From Blasia pusilla (Eukaryota > Marchantiophyta > Marchantiopsida > Blasiales), in assembly GCA_050084515.1 (NCBI GenBank), contig CM114272.1, forward strand, positions 48,174,001 to 48,238,000: a stretch of 64,000 nt of DNA. Reading direction: 5' to 3'. The notes under the pieces were generated by a model. It was not told the DNA's origin, did no database searches, and saw only the letters and a program-made list of their open reading frames with translations. Each line of letters begins with the position of its first letter. The first letter of the stretch is position 1. Made by a program: the position numbers and the translations under genes. Shown in pieces: positions 24,702 through 38,819 of this stretch.

Positions 24702-25420
24702 AATTCTCCCTCCTATCTCTCCCCGGGCCAAGCTAAGCCCTCAAACCTTCTTCCTGCGCCTTCCCTCGCACGAATCACCTGATAATCCAGTCGCCCCGCA
24801 CACCATCACTACCAACTCTAATCCAGCCACGCTGCCTTTTACTGAAAACCTCGAGCACCCTTCTTCTTCCTCCTCAACAACCTCTTCTCACGACGTTCTC
24901 CAGTGCTCAGCGCGACCCACACCCTCAGCCTCCACTTCACAATTGCAATACGCTCCAGTCTATCGCTCCGGGAGTCCAATCCGAACCCGGGACCGCATCC
25001 TTCCTAAAACCTCCACGGAGTCTTTCTGCTCCGCTCTCCACCGCCACCACCTCTTCCACCTACCTCCAGAAGCAGCACAACGCACCCAACGCGTGTAATT
25101 CCTCAGTGTCTCGCTTCGCCGATCACACCTGCAGATCTTCCAGCATTCTTGCGTCGCAACCGCCTTCCCGGCGAGGTTTCTTCCACCCCCTGCGCTGCTC
25201 CTGCTGCACTCCCACCCGCGCCTACGGAAGCGAGACGACCGGGACCCGGGGAGAGAGAGGGCCGAGAATGCATGCATGCGTGGATGGACGGATGGGTGCA
25301 TCCTTTCTATGGATGTATGGGCATGGCAACTGTAACGGGCATTCTTACATGGGCGGTCCCGTTGGAGTCCGTCAGCGGCGGTCGGCCCGTCCCAAGGACC
25401 ACCATCCCATGCACACCTAG
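24702..25420 (-). promoter_or_regulatory. NUA promoter and 5' leader region
   Basis: GC-rich, CpG-containing sequence directly upstream of the NUA start codon, in contrast to the AT-rich DNA from 25421 on. It begins with a CT-rich stretch (minus-strand GA-rich), which fits a plant leader. An in-frame upstream ATG at 24731-24729 would add ten residues; I prefer the downstream start because MAPFF fits the family N-terminus. No clear TATA box was found. Several open frames here on both strands look like by-products of high GC. Confidence 0.5.
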
Positions 25421-28400
25421 AGGGTCGCTAATATGTTTTGGTCCGGTAGGGCAACTCAAATCCGGACTACGGTCAGGGTTAGTTAGAAGGCCCCTCCATG
25501 CCCCTTCGAAGAATCGGTGTTTTGTTAAGTTTATACCAAAGAGATTTTTGTCCTCTTTAGGATGATATCATATTTTTCTTTTTAAAGAAAAACGGAAAAT
25601 TTCATGTGAAATGGGCGGCCATTTCTCCTATGCCCGGATGTCTTTCCCATGGGGGAGAATTGAATAACCCTAATATCCATAGCGTAAAAAAGGCGGAGCA
25701 TTTTGTTCACCCTCCTTTGTTTATGATGGGAAGTAAGTTCTAGGGCTAGGTGTGTATTGTCATATTATCCATTGGTACACTCTTTCATATGTAGAAATGA
25801 TGGTCCCAATCAGTGGGATGGGTCTGTAATGGTCCAGTCCCATGTATGTCGGGTCGCAGTGACCTTAGAGCGTCGTCATTGTGGGCATCCTCAACTACTT
25901 AATAACCAAAAATAACTATGTATTCTCGTTTTATTTTGCTAGTTTGTCCATCAAAAAGTAAGTTTGAGCACAAAAATAAAGTAACCGCTACCTCCATGCT
26001 TGTGCATAGAACCCGACTCTAAGGGCCTAATCCCATATGTATTGGGTCATGGCGACCATAAAGGGTCGTCAATTTTTTTTGCATTAAAAACTTTTGGGCG
26101 CAAACCTGGTTGAGAACTCGCAGCAATTAGCAAGGATCGGTTCTCTTCACTATAATATCTATTGGAAATTTGTTTTAGGCACAAATAGTAGGTTGGAGTA
26201 ACCTCCGCATGTATCCATTGGATCAAGCCCTAATTTGCTTGGACAAGAAATCAATTGCACTAGGATTATGAACTTTAACAATATATATTACTAATGTGAA
26301 AAAACAGTGGAAAATTTAATGGAAGGATTAGGATATGTGAGAGGGAGTGGCCTAAACTCCTACAATAATTATAATGTATAATATGAATTATAACATACAT
26401 AATATAAAACTCAAATTATGTATATATCATTCAAACCCTAAATATATTTTCAATTTTTTTGGATTTGAGTTTATTATTTAGTCTCACATTGGCATGAGCA
26501 CTTTTGTTTGATTATCTATATTACTATTAGAGGATGCTCTCTTATTTTGCAAACATCTCTCCTCTTGACACTTGGCACTTTCAGCCAATAAAATCATTGG
26601 CTTTCTGAACCAATAATATCGTTCAAAATTAATTTTAAATGACACTTTAAGATTTTGAGAGTGAAGTATGGGTGGTAATCTACATTGGTGCATCACACAG
26701 GCTTACACAAGTATAGATTATGTAAGAATGCCCTGCTTATTTTCAAACACCTCCCCTCTTGACATCTTGACCTCAACCAACACCGCCTTGACACGCGTCC
26801 TTAAGATTACTTGAGGGTCGATGAAGTTATTGGGACACGTGTTTTAGGATAATCATGGATAATTTAAATTACCCTCCATTTCTAACATATGCAGCGTAAG
26901 GTTCTTGACTAGTTTCTTAATGTCACAAGCAAAGGTAAAATGATTAATATATGAACTCTCCAAAACTAGTTTCATGCCCAAAAAGACATTGATGAGGTAT
27001 ACACATTCCCCTAATCTGCAATTTTTTTCATGTAGTTCATATTTTGAGTGGATTTCAAAATATAGTTGTGTAGACTTATCAATGAATCATAATTTATGAT
27101 CAATCAATTTTTTATATTTATACTTGTATTAGCTTATTCTTACTGTTAAGAGACCATGCTATTATTGTTGCGAAGTATAGAATGTAACATTCACCTCATA
27201 TTCTCATACAGGTTTAACATATAATTCAAGTTTTTCAACCCCATAAAATCCATAATTTATTCACTAGGTGAGATCTTAAAAATGACTATGTGGTTAGAGT
27301 CCCATTAATTTCTTCACATGCGGGTTGATTCTTACGTTCTTTGTGTGTTCGTCTATGATTAGATAACCAATTTAGAACTTGGTTTTGGTTCATATGAGAT
27401 ACGTAGTTTGATGTCTTACTTTTTTATTGTAATGCATAATCTTATTTTAGTGATATCGACCACATATTTGCACTAGCTAACAAAATCTTAAACATGTCTT
27501 GAGTGATGGCTAACATTCTAATGGAGATAAATAGCTAAAGGATATGAAGAGGATCATCTTACAAACAAATCTCGAAATATGAAAGGAGGCAAGAAGCGAT
27601 TATAGCGGAAAGGTCTAGTGAACTTGCGGAAGAATGGGAGTTGTAACATTTCCCAAAATATATCAATAATTTAATCTTATATTATGGGAGGTGGGGTATT
27701 TATTACAATAGCTAAAATAATACTTTCGAGGGTTTGAGTTGAAGTTAATGATGGATGGATGTATGGATGTCACGGAGACGACTAGTCAAAACATACATAG
27801 TTTCCCAAATGTCTTGAGCAAATTCTCTAACTAGCCCACCCAATATAATTGTTGGTCATAAATCCGTCAAGTTGACCAAAATTGAAAACACTCCTTATGT
27901 AAGAACTCCAACAACCGGGCCTATAATTCTATGTTTGAATCATATGTGCTCTTTTTAGGATAATAAAAGGAACAAATATATATTTGTAACATATTGAACA
28001 ACAATTAATATTTAAAAATCCCTCATTAAGGCAAACAAAGCAATAGGTCCAGCTAAAGCAAAACTTGAAATGGCATAACCATATAATTGCTTAGCCAGTG
28101 AACGGATTTTGCATGATATAATTAATCAAAGAATGCCAATAAGGCTCTTTCCCAATGCTTTAATTGCCATTAGTTTTCTATTGAGATGAGATATGACTTA
28201 ACATTTTCAAAACTATGCATGAATATGATTTAACATCTCAGGTTTTGAACTCACATAATACATTATCTAATCATAGTCCATCAGATGCTCCTACAAAGTG
28301 AGGGCATGGATTTTTCGCCCAAAGGCCATCTACATAGTTGGATTTTGGATGGTCCTTACGAGACTCGATGGATGAGGTACCATGAGAAAACGAAATATTA

Positions 28401-31400
28401 TGCAATGAGGATGAGTCGTAAGGTCTTCATGTTGACATCATTAATGAAAAATCATAGCATGGTGAATCTAGATCTATTCAACGAGAAGCAACGAGATCTT
28501 CTTGTTGAAATAATAAGTGTCCCACAAAGGAAGAATACTTTGTAAGTCTAACTTACCGATAGCAAGGATAATTGGACTTGTTTTCGTCTATTTATGCACG
28601 CTTAATTATAATTTCACTATGGAACTAGGTACGTATGAGTACGTCCACATATTTTAATATTTTGTGATCAAACATTAGCAATAATCTTATTTGGATTAAA
28701 ACCAAATGGGACAAATAAATAAAAAAATTATTGTTGTGGAATCAAATGGTTTATTTTTGGATACCACCACAGATGTCCAATGCAACAATGACCTATGAGG
28801 ATTGGTTAAGTTTAATCAATTCTCACCCGTCATTGTTGTAATGGATTTAAAATAATAAATAGTGTTGTTACCTTCATCCTATATAGAATAAATAGATGGT
28901 CTCTTAGGCATGCATTTACAAATAGCTTGTGCTTATCTAATTCACGTTTCATGCAAAACTAATTCTCATTTGATAGGATTAATGGTTATATTGCATGATC
29001 CATTCTACCTTCTTGTGGTCCTTATATTACATTAGGTTTGTTCAATCCACATCCTCCTTCTCACTCTTTCCAAACTCAAATGCTTGAGTGGCTAGCATTG
29101 CATGACGAGCTCGACCTTCTCTGGCTAAGAACATGATTTTTTTTCCATATCCCCTCTTAGGCCTTACAGTTGTGTATTTCATAAATGACATTGTTATTGT
29201 TTCGAACATAGCATAATTCCATTATTGACATTACAATTCCATTAATATTGGCATAACACATTCATTGAGAGGCTTTTATATATAGTTGAGAATGAGTGTA
29301 TCTTATTTGACATGCAAACTCTTCCATTGGACATATGCAACAAAAAGTACAAAACTTAAAAGGTGAACACCAAAATTTGATAACATGAAGATTTGTTGGT
29401 AATTGTAGAAGCGACTTAGACTGGTGAGACAATATATGGTGATTAAGACAAGGTAGCGTGGCATGATTATGTTAAAGTACCGATCCATCATCATCTTGAC
29501 TTCAGCATTAGTAACGTCAATGAGCAAATTGACCATAACTTAAATATCATTATTCGACAAGCAATAGATTCTCGCTATGAGTATAAAGGAGGTGAAATCA
29601 TTGGGAATTGTTGGAGGATCTTTCTACAATATTTTATATGGAGTAAAGTGGTTAGAATGAATAATTGTTGGAAAGATCAAGGAGGATAATTTGAATCCCT
29701 TGTATTTATATGTAAGTATCCTCGAACATGGTAGATGTTGAAATCGTAATTGTGGCCTCTAAATGATAAACCTATATCTCAATGAATGAAGGCTAATAGG
29801 GCAAAAGTGAAGAACTTGAATCCACAAGGAAGCCATGGATATGCTCGTGACAGAAATCAAATTATAGATAAATCATTATCTTACCATAATGTTGGACGAT
29901 TTCAATTTTTTAGATTTGAGTAAAACTTTCTCATGTTCAAAGTGATTTGATGCATGATACGATATTTATTGTCATGTGTTGAGGAAAGAGTAAGATTAGT
30001 CCCACGTTGGAAGATTTCTCAGAGTTATTGGGAATGGCTCGGAAATTCAAAGAGAGTAATCAATCTATTAGCATAAAGGTTCTTTATGAATTCTAGCTAT
30101 TTTTTATAAAATTTTAATGATAGTGGATGAATAAATTAGTTAGAAGACTCCTTTATAACTAACTTACATATTTATATTGACAATTAGGTTGAAGCATGGT
30201 TACATGCAGTTTTCTTGCCTTTTTTTAGAGTATTATGACAACCTTGAACTAATATAGTGGAAAAGTTTGAGAAGTAGGTTGAAACTATACAAGTTGAGAC
30301 AGTTTTAGAGAATATCTCTTTATATCAAATAACAAACATTTTCCAAATTTTTACGATTACTAGATATGAAGGAATTAGAGGAACATCTTTCCCACCATAA
30401 GTGCCTAATTCATTGTCTATCCTGCTAGTACCCATTTACCTTTGTCATATTCGCCAATGTTTTGCATTCCATAAGATTTATATAGTAAACCGGATCCTTT
30501 GTCATCTTCCCTCCATATTCCCATATTGTTGGCAACCACATATACCACTAGGATACAAGATATAACAATAGTAACTCTTTATCCAATTATTAAATTTATT
30601 GCATTGGATACCATACATGTCTCCCTTATAACACTTACATTTCTAAGCATGAACATAGTGCATGTTGCAAAGATTGTCCCACATTATGAATTGGCATAAG
30701 CTTTTGATGTGCACATATCATTAGCCAATAGTGAAAAACCATGAATACCTCCATCTATTAATATTGTTTTTGGAACATATGATTCTACGAAAGAGGCGCA
30801 GAGCTTCGAAACTAAGTCAGTAAAAAACTTAAAATCGGAGCGAAAGATCTCCACCATTCAAGATAGGAAATATAAATATGTGATGAATAATTAGTGTATT
30901 TTCTTACTAAATACATAATCATGGAGTGAATTTTTTTTTTTGAGGGGCAATAAAAGGGTTCACGATAGATTCATATGAGTATATGAACATTAATTAGATA
31001 TAATTTCTCATTGTGGAATTGCATGGACGATATGGCAATCTCAAAAATTTCCACCAATGGCCAATTAATGGTAGGAGTATAAGAAGGTAAGTTGTGACTT
31101 TTAAATCAATTCTTATTTGGATATCTAATTAATTGATAACTTTCCATGAATTTTAACACACTTTCCTACTTCTTATTTCAATCAGGTTTAGAAGATCAAA
31201 TCACTAGAAGAAATCCCTGGTTTTATGACTAGGTTATATGACTTATATGAGTCATACTTTACATACCATGACTAACAATGACTGACAACTTCTTTAGACA
31301 CAAAAGCCAAATCATATTAATATCGTTATAAAAAACTGAAAGGGATAAGACCACGTCCGTGTTGGCATTAAGCAATTAGAAGGATTGCTAGTTGAGGCAC

Positions 31401-31779
31401 AATACATAACAAAATAATCCTATTGGGGCATGTGAAGACTTATTTCATTATTATTCATAATGACGAGGCAAATATGCCTTATTCAATTAAAGATGAGTGC
31501 CCACCGCAAACATAACCAAAACAAGAAGTTGGGAGTAGTGTTATATTGCATCAGACATTCGTGAAGAAGATCCTCCCTGTATCAGTTTATTTGTACTAAT
31601 AGTTAAACTTTCCGATAACTTTTCCTTATAGATATTGCAACAATTTTGGACAAGTTTAGCCTACTTCGAATTCAAATTTCCTCCTCCAACTTTGATCAAA
31701 GGTTTTTTTTCCTTGCCCCTTAAATATTTGAAAAATGCATAGAAAATGAATCATATTACAAACAAACAGCTTGTTTCTC
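25421..31779. other. AT-rich gene-free region
   Basis: About 6.3 kb with low GC, no convincing splice-linked coding sequence and no clear terminal repeats. One open frame, 28285-28545 (+), encodes 86 residues that I do not recognise. CpG is scarce and TG/CA frequent, as expected for old methylated transposon DNA that has decayed by deamination. Confidence 0.55.
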
Positions 31780-32700
31780 TTACCATGCCAAACCCCACCG
31801 CAGCCCACATTCGAGACTCTAGAGTGTGAACTCCCGCAGACCCGCTCTGTGCTCGCACATCCTTGTTATGCCTCACTTTCGCTCGTCACTTGCAGATCCA
31901 CACAACTCCGCTCACTCCCGCTCGTGATCTTGCAACTCTGATTTGAAGTTCGATTCTCCCGCTCCTTGAGCATCATGGCTTGCTCCTCCTCACACTACTC
32001 GGAACTATTAAAGCAATGCTCGCGTATCCTTGCGTATCCACCTCACTCCCGCTAGTTGATCCTTGTAACTCCTATTCATAATTTGATTCTCTCTCGCTCC
32101 TTGAGAATCAACGCTATTGATCACCTCACTCCCCCTATCTATGGCTCTTCCTTCTTGTTCAATTTTTGCATTGCTTCAATTTGATGCGGCGTTAGCTATT
32201 GTTGTGCAACTTCTAGTCATACACACTCTTATGAATTCTCTCAGAATTGCTTTGTAGCTTAAATTCTCTCATTTGATCTCTCTTGCTCTTGTCCTACATA
32301 CTTCTGCTAGCTTTTCTTACTTATTTTGGTTGTGTGGCCGATTGGTTCCTTGGTGGACCTCTCTCTCGCTCTTGCTGCGCAGCCTTTCCTTCGCTCTTGC
32401 AGCGCAGTCTTTCTCTCGTTCTTCCCGCAACGTCATGATGCATCTCACCCGCACTTTGGCTTGTTTTTTTCCTCTGAACGTGCGATTCAACGTTCTTGCT
32501 CTCAAGGGCTGCACATTGGTAGTGCCTTCAAGGTTTCATGTTTTATGCCATTGGTTATGTGTAGTTGCATTTCTTCCCTTGCATTTGATTCTTGGCTCTG
32601 CATAAATCTTTGGGTATTGAGGCTTGGATTTCTTAACTCATTTGCATACCTTGGTGTAGCTCTACATCTGTTGTTTGAACATATGTGCTTCAAACCCACT
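31780..32700 (+). repeat. CT-rich locally duplicated leader-like region
   Basis: Two similar blocks at about 31905-31975 and 32040-32110 share CTCACTCCCGCT(C/A)GT, a TTGAT(T/C)... middle and CTCCTTGAGCATCA/CTCCTTGAGAATCAA ends. Downstream, GCTCTTGC(T/A)GCGCAG occurs twice (about 32370 and 32393). It precedes the hAT relic on the same strand and may be its former promoter or leader; that link is inference. Confidence 0.5.
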
Positions 32701-32781
32701 TGCTGAAAATTATCCATAAAGCTTTCATATTTGCTTTCAAACCATCAGCTATCTTCTTTTTACCTTTTGTAGTTGTAGCAA

Positions 32782-34040
32782 TGGCCAAACGATAGAGGAC
32801 TATGAATGAATTGTTGTGCAAGGAGGTTCCCCATGAACTTCCAGAGATCATAGCTCTATCAGGATCATCAGACGAGAGGGAAGAGCATAATACATTGGGC
32901 AGAAATGCATCTTTACTTGTAAAAAATGAGAAACTTGGAAGGACGTTTGGTACATGATGCATATATGATTGGATCACATTTGATTCTTCCACATAAAGAA
33001 TTCATTGTAAGATTTGTTGGGTAGGCAAAGGCAAGAGTGTCTTTGCCATGGATGGTGCTATAAATTATAAGGTCTCTGGTTGCACAAGTCATGCAAAGTC
33101 AAACGAGCATGTAAAGCTTGCTTAGCGAGCTAAAGGAGATAAGCAATCCATGGTCAAGGCCACAACTACATCTAATCAAACCCGTGAGGTAGCTTTCCTC
33201 ACTTTACTTATGTATGCATATTTCCTTCATAGAAGATGGTCAAGCCGAGTGTTGTTTTTAGGATTGCTTCGGTGTGAGTCTAAATGTTCTAATACTATCA
33301 CAATGAGTTTGCTGAACATATGGCTATTTGAGACGCTTAAAATATATGAAACTAGAGGGAGGAAGTTCCATAGTATCGACATGATCAGGGATTGCACGGG
33401 CATGGATTTTGAGGCTGCTCTGTTGTTTCAAAAGAGTTTCATTAAGAGTGTTTGTATGGTGTTGCAAGATAGATTTAGAGACAATAATCTTAAAAATTCA
33501 ATAAGAATCGTGAGCCCCTTGACATGCCTTCTAGACAAGTAGGACTCGTAAGTTGGGGATGTAAGAATATATAAGAGTTGTGTGCACATTTTGGATCTGA
33601 GTTACCATAATAGGAGTGACTATGAGTTACCATATATAAGAGTTGTGTTGCAACCTTCTGTCATAAATTATGATGTTGTCAAGCAATAATTCAACTCCTT
33701 CAAGTTGATGGCAACAATTCAGTGGAAGGACCATAATTTCAGGGATCTATGGAAAATGGTGAGTTGGAGTCCATCTTTACATTGTAAGTTTGCAAACTTG
33801 TTGGTGTTGGCTAATGTTGTGAGGGTTCAATGTGTAAGAATTGCAATTTGTGAGAGAGCATTCTCAATTCATAACATGGTAAAGACCAAATGTAGGAATA
33901 GACTAGGTAGTAAGCATTTGGATGTTGTTATCATAATTACTTTAGAAGGCCCTGCTATTGACTATGAGGGCATGCTTGTTGAATATATAGTTCTCTATAA
34001 GATCTTTGCTAGCTTTAGGTACTTCTATGCTAATCCATAA
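32782..34040 (+). pseudogene. hAT-family transposase relic
   Basis: A zinc-finger-like segment near 33003 reads HCKICWVGKGKSVF...GCTSHAKSNEHVKLA, resembling the N-terminal BED/TTF-type finger of hAT transposases (C-x2-C...H-x4-H). The C-terminal part (33705-34040) contains VQCVRIAICERAFSIHNMVK then TKCRNRLGSKHLDVVIIITL, the hAT dimerisation domain pattern (C-E-R-x-F-S ... K-x-R-N-R-L). The middle is scrambled by stops and frameshifts. The hAT enzyme moves DNA by cut and paste; this copy is dead. No terminal inverted repeats were found. Confidence 0.78.
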
Positions 34041-34187
34041 AGATATCTCTGTCCTCGAGGAGAAGCTCATGTTATTACACCTTCTATTGACTTGTCTTCT
34101 TGAAATGATCTTTGCATTTTGTTTTAGATTTAGAGCCCTTATGGAACACTTGGAAGCTTGAGAGCTCCAAGTATTGTGAAGGGGGAA

Positions 34188-34245
34188 AATCCTTGGCTCC
34201 CAACTGGTTGGGAGGCATGGCTAGGTTCAACCCCTACCAAGGATT
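34188..34245 (+). repeat. tRNA-like folded element without anticodon arm (SINE-head-like)
   Basis: 58 bp. The outer 9-bp stem is perfect (AATCCTTGG at the start, CCAAGGATT at the end). Inside lie a D-arm-like hairpin CTCCC-AACTGGTT-GGGAG and a T-arm-like TAGG-TTCAACC-CCTA. The box GGTTCAACCCC resembles a pol III B box and TGGCTCCCAACTGG an A box. There is no anticodon stem, so it is not a normal tRNA. It lies just past the hAT relic. Confidence 0.55.
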
Positions 34246-36212
34246 CCCTCTTTGAATGTGATTTTTAGTTTAGAAGGTGTAGTTTAGAAGGTAATATTTA
34301 AAGGGAGGAGTCATATAAGAAACGATTGGAAAACAAGCAAAAGGAAAATGAAAATTTTGAACCAGTAGTTTTTAAAGTAGTCGATTATTGGTCGGACCTA
34401 TTTACGGATCGCCGAAAAAAAGATCGGGTAAAATTATAATTTTTGGATTTCACATAGTGAACAAAATTACCCTTATTTTTACTTCTCCTTTTAGATATCA
34501 CTGGCCACTTCCGAAGACCTCTTTTAAAAATCCGACCTGATTTTATAATAGCAGGATCATATATGAATAAAAAGAAAAGAAAACCCTGCCCAGTCCTTGG
34601 AAAAAACCATCGCGTGATGTATGACCGTGATATCATGTAGGACTAGTGACATATCCACTTATGACTAAGAATCCAATATAATGAGTCATGAGATATTATA
34701 ATTAATTTAGTTGGAAATTCAGTTCGTAAGTGTAATTTATGATTTATAGTTAATAGCGGTTGTCAATTCCAATGGTTAAACAATGCATTTCTTCTAATGA
34801 AGTATAATACAAGCTATTAGACATGTTTATTTAAGAAATGACATCATAAAGGTATCTATATACATCTTGCAATATATAACGACATATCTCATTATGAGAA
34901 CAACATCCTTGACATTGATCCAAATAATAATATATGTGGCAATATAAGATGCTTATCCTGCAAAGTTCATATGTGATTTTTATAGGAGATACAACTTCTA
35001 TCGATAAGAAACACGTGTCTTAAATTATTCTTGTGCTTTTTGAAAATGGGATCCACTATCAAATATGTCATATGATTGCCTCTTGTATATAAACATTGTT
35101 TATTGAGTATTCAAATGTATATTTAGTCATGTAGTATATATATCAAAACTCATATTCTACAATACACGTCCCTTAATGGAGATATGTAGATAATTTGTTT
35201 GACATGGGTTGAAGATAAAATACCTAGTCCTTCATTAGGTTGGGTTATTCAATGAGTGGTAAGTGGTCACCATAAAGAAACTTTGTTTTGAATTGGCATG
35301 AAGCACTTTTTCATATTATTTGTACATAAATCTATTATTGGAGACGTTAGATTCTTGGCTATTGCATTATAGTTATTATATTTCCATAATGTGATATCCA
35401 ATTAGAAAGAAGCTCATCGACTATAAACTTATATTGGCTTAAAGATCTAAGATGGAATCGCCCAATAGAGATAGTCCATTGTCTTGCATGATTACAACAC
35501 ATCATCAACTTTGATTTACTTTATAGTTTGGGCAATGGTCAATAAAAAAATTTGTCTATGATGTATGGGATCCATGTTTTATATATTTGGTCAATAAACT
35601 TTTTTGACAAATGAATGTTTTTTTGAATTACATTTTAATAAGTCGGTATGCCAATTCAAGTCACAATTAGGGTTTCATTTTCATGAGTGTGCATAACACC
35701 CTCTTTATAGACTCCCTAAGATTCCCAAAGTAATAAAATGCTCTTATGATCCATGAAGTCTATTGTAGAATTTTCATGAAGTTATGGTGAAAAGCCTTTT
35801 TAGATCCCTTGTCAATGAGTGATAGTTAATATTTATATATCTATATATAATATAAATAGAGAATAGAAAAACCCCATTCCTTACAATTGAAAGGTTTGCT
35901 ATTAGTACATGTGCAATTCATGCATGTGAACGTAACTTATGGGATGAATGGGAAGACAATGTAAAAGTCATAAGCACAATGAAATTTTGAGTCTAGGTTG
36001 GTTACATGATGCATTTATTGAAGAGAGAAGAGAGAAATTCAACATATTTGCTTATAATAAGAGATACTAGTAAGAATGATCGTGCGATGCAAAGGCATCA
36101 AAATTTAGCATATACAAAATTAATCATACTTTCCATACCAATAAGTAAATCATTACAACATTTAGAAAATGCATACCAATATAAAACTTCACACATATAA
36201 TGTTATTTTAAT
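34246..36212. other. AT-rich gene-free region between hAT relic and Helitron
   Basis: No coding sequence, LTR or inverted repeat recognised. The right part should contain the 3' end of the Helitron (minus strand), but I could not identify a CTRR terminus with its hairpin with confidence. Confidence 0.5.
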
Positions 36213-38705
36213 TTAATTTAGCACTTCATTATATACAACATTTCTAGTGTAAATACCTATTTTGTTAGTAGTATTTTCATTATCTGTCATAATATGAATA
36301 GAATTCCTCGAGCCTACTCTTGACAAGGCAACATACAATTTCCCATGAGAAAATACTGGATTGGGCAAGTAAATACCAACTCTATCTAATGTTTGACCTT
36401 GAGACTTATTAATAGTCATTGCAAAAGCATGACGCATAGGAAATTGAAATCGTCGTAAATCAAAAGGTAGGTCGGAATCACAAGCAATTAATGGAATGCG
36501 TGGAATGAAAACTCAAGCTCCAATTTTTTTCCGTGATAATTGTTGCATCTATAAGATGTCGACTAAAGCCAACTATCACCAAGCGAGTCCCGTTTGCTTG
36601 TCCCTTTGCTCCATTGATATTCCGTAATAGCATTATCGGAGCTCCAATCTTCAAAGTCAAACAATGAGGTGACAATCTAGATGGTAAACACGTATTCAAA
36701 AATTATGTTGGATAAACAAGTCTCATCTCATTGTCGAAAACAGAATCAACACTCAAGAAAGTATCCTCCTACAAAAACAAAAGAAGTCATTAATAATAAG
36801 AGAGATGATAGAAAAATGTAGCAATACAACAATGAAAATATAATAATGATATTCAAGAATATAAATATTACCTCTCTTGGAAATCGAGACATGATTTCCG
36901 CGTTTATAATATTTACAGTAGTATTATTAGTTGACAAAATGGATGTACCCCTCAAGAAATAAATGTCACTCCACTAATGAACATCGTGTCCATAAACAAT
37001 GTCAATGAGATCATTGATCATTGTGGTTTTAACAATTATCGCTTCCGGAACTTGTATAAAATCCTCTCCAAGGTCCAAATGTAACGGTACACGTCCCTCT
37101 CCTATCTCTAATAACCACGTTGCAAACGCTTCTTGTTCTTCTCGTGCATATCCTACAAATAAATATAACATGAAGGAATAAGTAAATATTAAAAATAAAT
37201 AAAAACTATATAAAATGAAAAAAGTGAAATAGTAGGTTTATTCTTTAATACCTTGTAAAGTATTACCTCTCATGTTGGTAGTGAATTTCAATAATCTCAC
37301 GTTAGACCAAATAAGAAATCTCCTAAGTATTGCACACACAACTGCAGCACGATCTCCACGACGAACAATTGGAATAAGTTGTCGAAAGTCACCACCAAAT
37401 AAAAGGTTTTTCCCCCCAGAAGGAAAGTCTCGTAATCGAGGATCCATCAAACCCATGATATCTTGGAAATGATGATTAACGGCCTCAAATGTGTGACGAT
37501 GGGTCATAGGAGCTTCATCCCACACAATCAACTTCGCCTTTTGTATAAGGCGGGCCATATGGCTATTGACCGGTAGGCTAGAGAATCGATAACAAAATAA
37601 TACGCGATGAACATTTATGAAGGATAAATCTAAGAATAAAACAATAATATGCATACCATAAAAGGAAAATAAATATTTAATCTAGACTTACTTGCAAGTG
37701 GAACTTTCATGTACTTGGATAGGAATCTTGAATCGAGAATGAGCAGTACGACCTCCATCCAATAATAAATCGGCAATCCTCGAAGATGCAACTGCAAGAT
37801 CTATATGATGCTCGCTCCGTACCATTGCAAGAAAAAGGTCGTACAAAAATGCTTTTCCTGATCCACCAGGACCATCGATAAAGAAAAGTTTTGCCTGAAA
37901 AATCCATATAGAGAAAAGCACTTTAAAAGAACAAAACTTAAAGAAATTAAAAGAGTAATAAAATAATTATAAAATATACTATACATAATATCCACTTACA
38001 GAAGGTGGCGCATCCTGTAAGATATCGCGAAAGGCATTACAAATAACTTCCCAAATAGCTCATTGTCCATCATTTAAAGACGTCTCTCCTGCTCTCACAC
38101 ATTCACAAAACATATCATGATCATAGGAGAGCTTTTCCTCTTCTAGACACGAAATAGATAAATCACAAGCTTGGAAATCTGGTTGAGGCATGTCAGGGAA
38201 GTCCGCCATGCTTTTACCATGATCTTGAAGATGGTAATGGACCTCCAATAATGCAAGATTAATAATGTGAACATCCAATGGAAGGATCGGAATATCAATT
38301 CTCATTTACAAGGAACAAATATAGAAGTTAAAACGTAAATAAAGTACCTAAAATATTCATAAGAGGTAAGAAAAATAGTGATTTAACAAAAGGCATGCAT
38401 ATTACCTCACGCCTTTGATGTAGAAGATCTTCTATCAATGGAACCAATAAATATTCCCACACCATAGCCGGAAGGGAAGATGTACTATATAGTAGATTGA
38501 TGGCAAAGAGTAGACGTAATGAATAGCCAGTATGAATAACAACCGCCTCTTCAAAGTAAGAAAATATCTCTCTATCGTCCTCCAAAAGTCCCATCTGAAT
38601 AGCGGTCTCTTTAAAGATAGGATAAACTACACCATCGATGGTTCTCAAATCTTGATATGATTGAGCTCCTCTCACATGATGGAGAAGTAATCGTAACCAA
38701 TGACG
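36213..38705 (-). pseudogene. Helitron Pif1-like DNA helicase part
   Basis: Segments: 38328-38705 (DDREIFSYFEEAV ... LLFAINLLYSTSSLPAMVWE), 38045-38305, 37688-37900 with Walker A GPGGSGKAFLYDL, 37238-37654 with Walker B KLIVWDEAPM and LLFGGDFRQLIPIV, 36900-37171, 36478-36740 (LKIGAPIMLLRNINGAKGQANGTRL) and 36213-36480 (INKSQGQTLDRVGIYLPNPV, LYVALSRVGS). The order and motifs are those of SF1B Pif1 helicases. Walker A ends GSGKA where GTGKT is usual; losing the Thr/Ser after Lys should weaken ATP binding. Several segments are separated by consensus introns, others by decay. Confidence 0.9.
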
Positions 38706-38819
38706 CTCCCCTTCAGCTAGGATTAGCCCAAAAAAGAAGTATTAGAAAGGAAGCATGAATGTGATTTTAACATTAACTCAAAATTTTCCTTAATAATTGA
38801 ATCTTAACATAGAATAGAA

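Noticed and set aside
25106-25565. Open frames of 104 and 138 residues upstream of NUA
   Set aside because: Overlapping frames on the same strand in GC-rich promoter DNA with low-complexity translation.
28285-28545. 86-residue open frame that could be a small gene
   Set aside because: No recognisable domain, lies in decayed repeat DNA, and has no linked exons; kept only as an unidentified frame.
32273-32706. Leucine- and phenylalanine-rich open frames resembling membrane proteins
   Set aside because: Hydrophobicity follows from CT-rich repeats; frames overlap on both strands and lack any family match.
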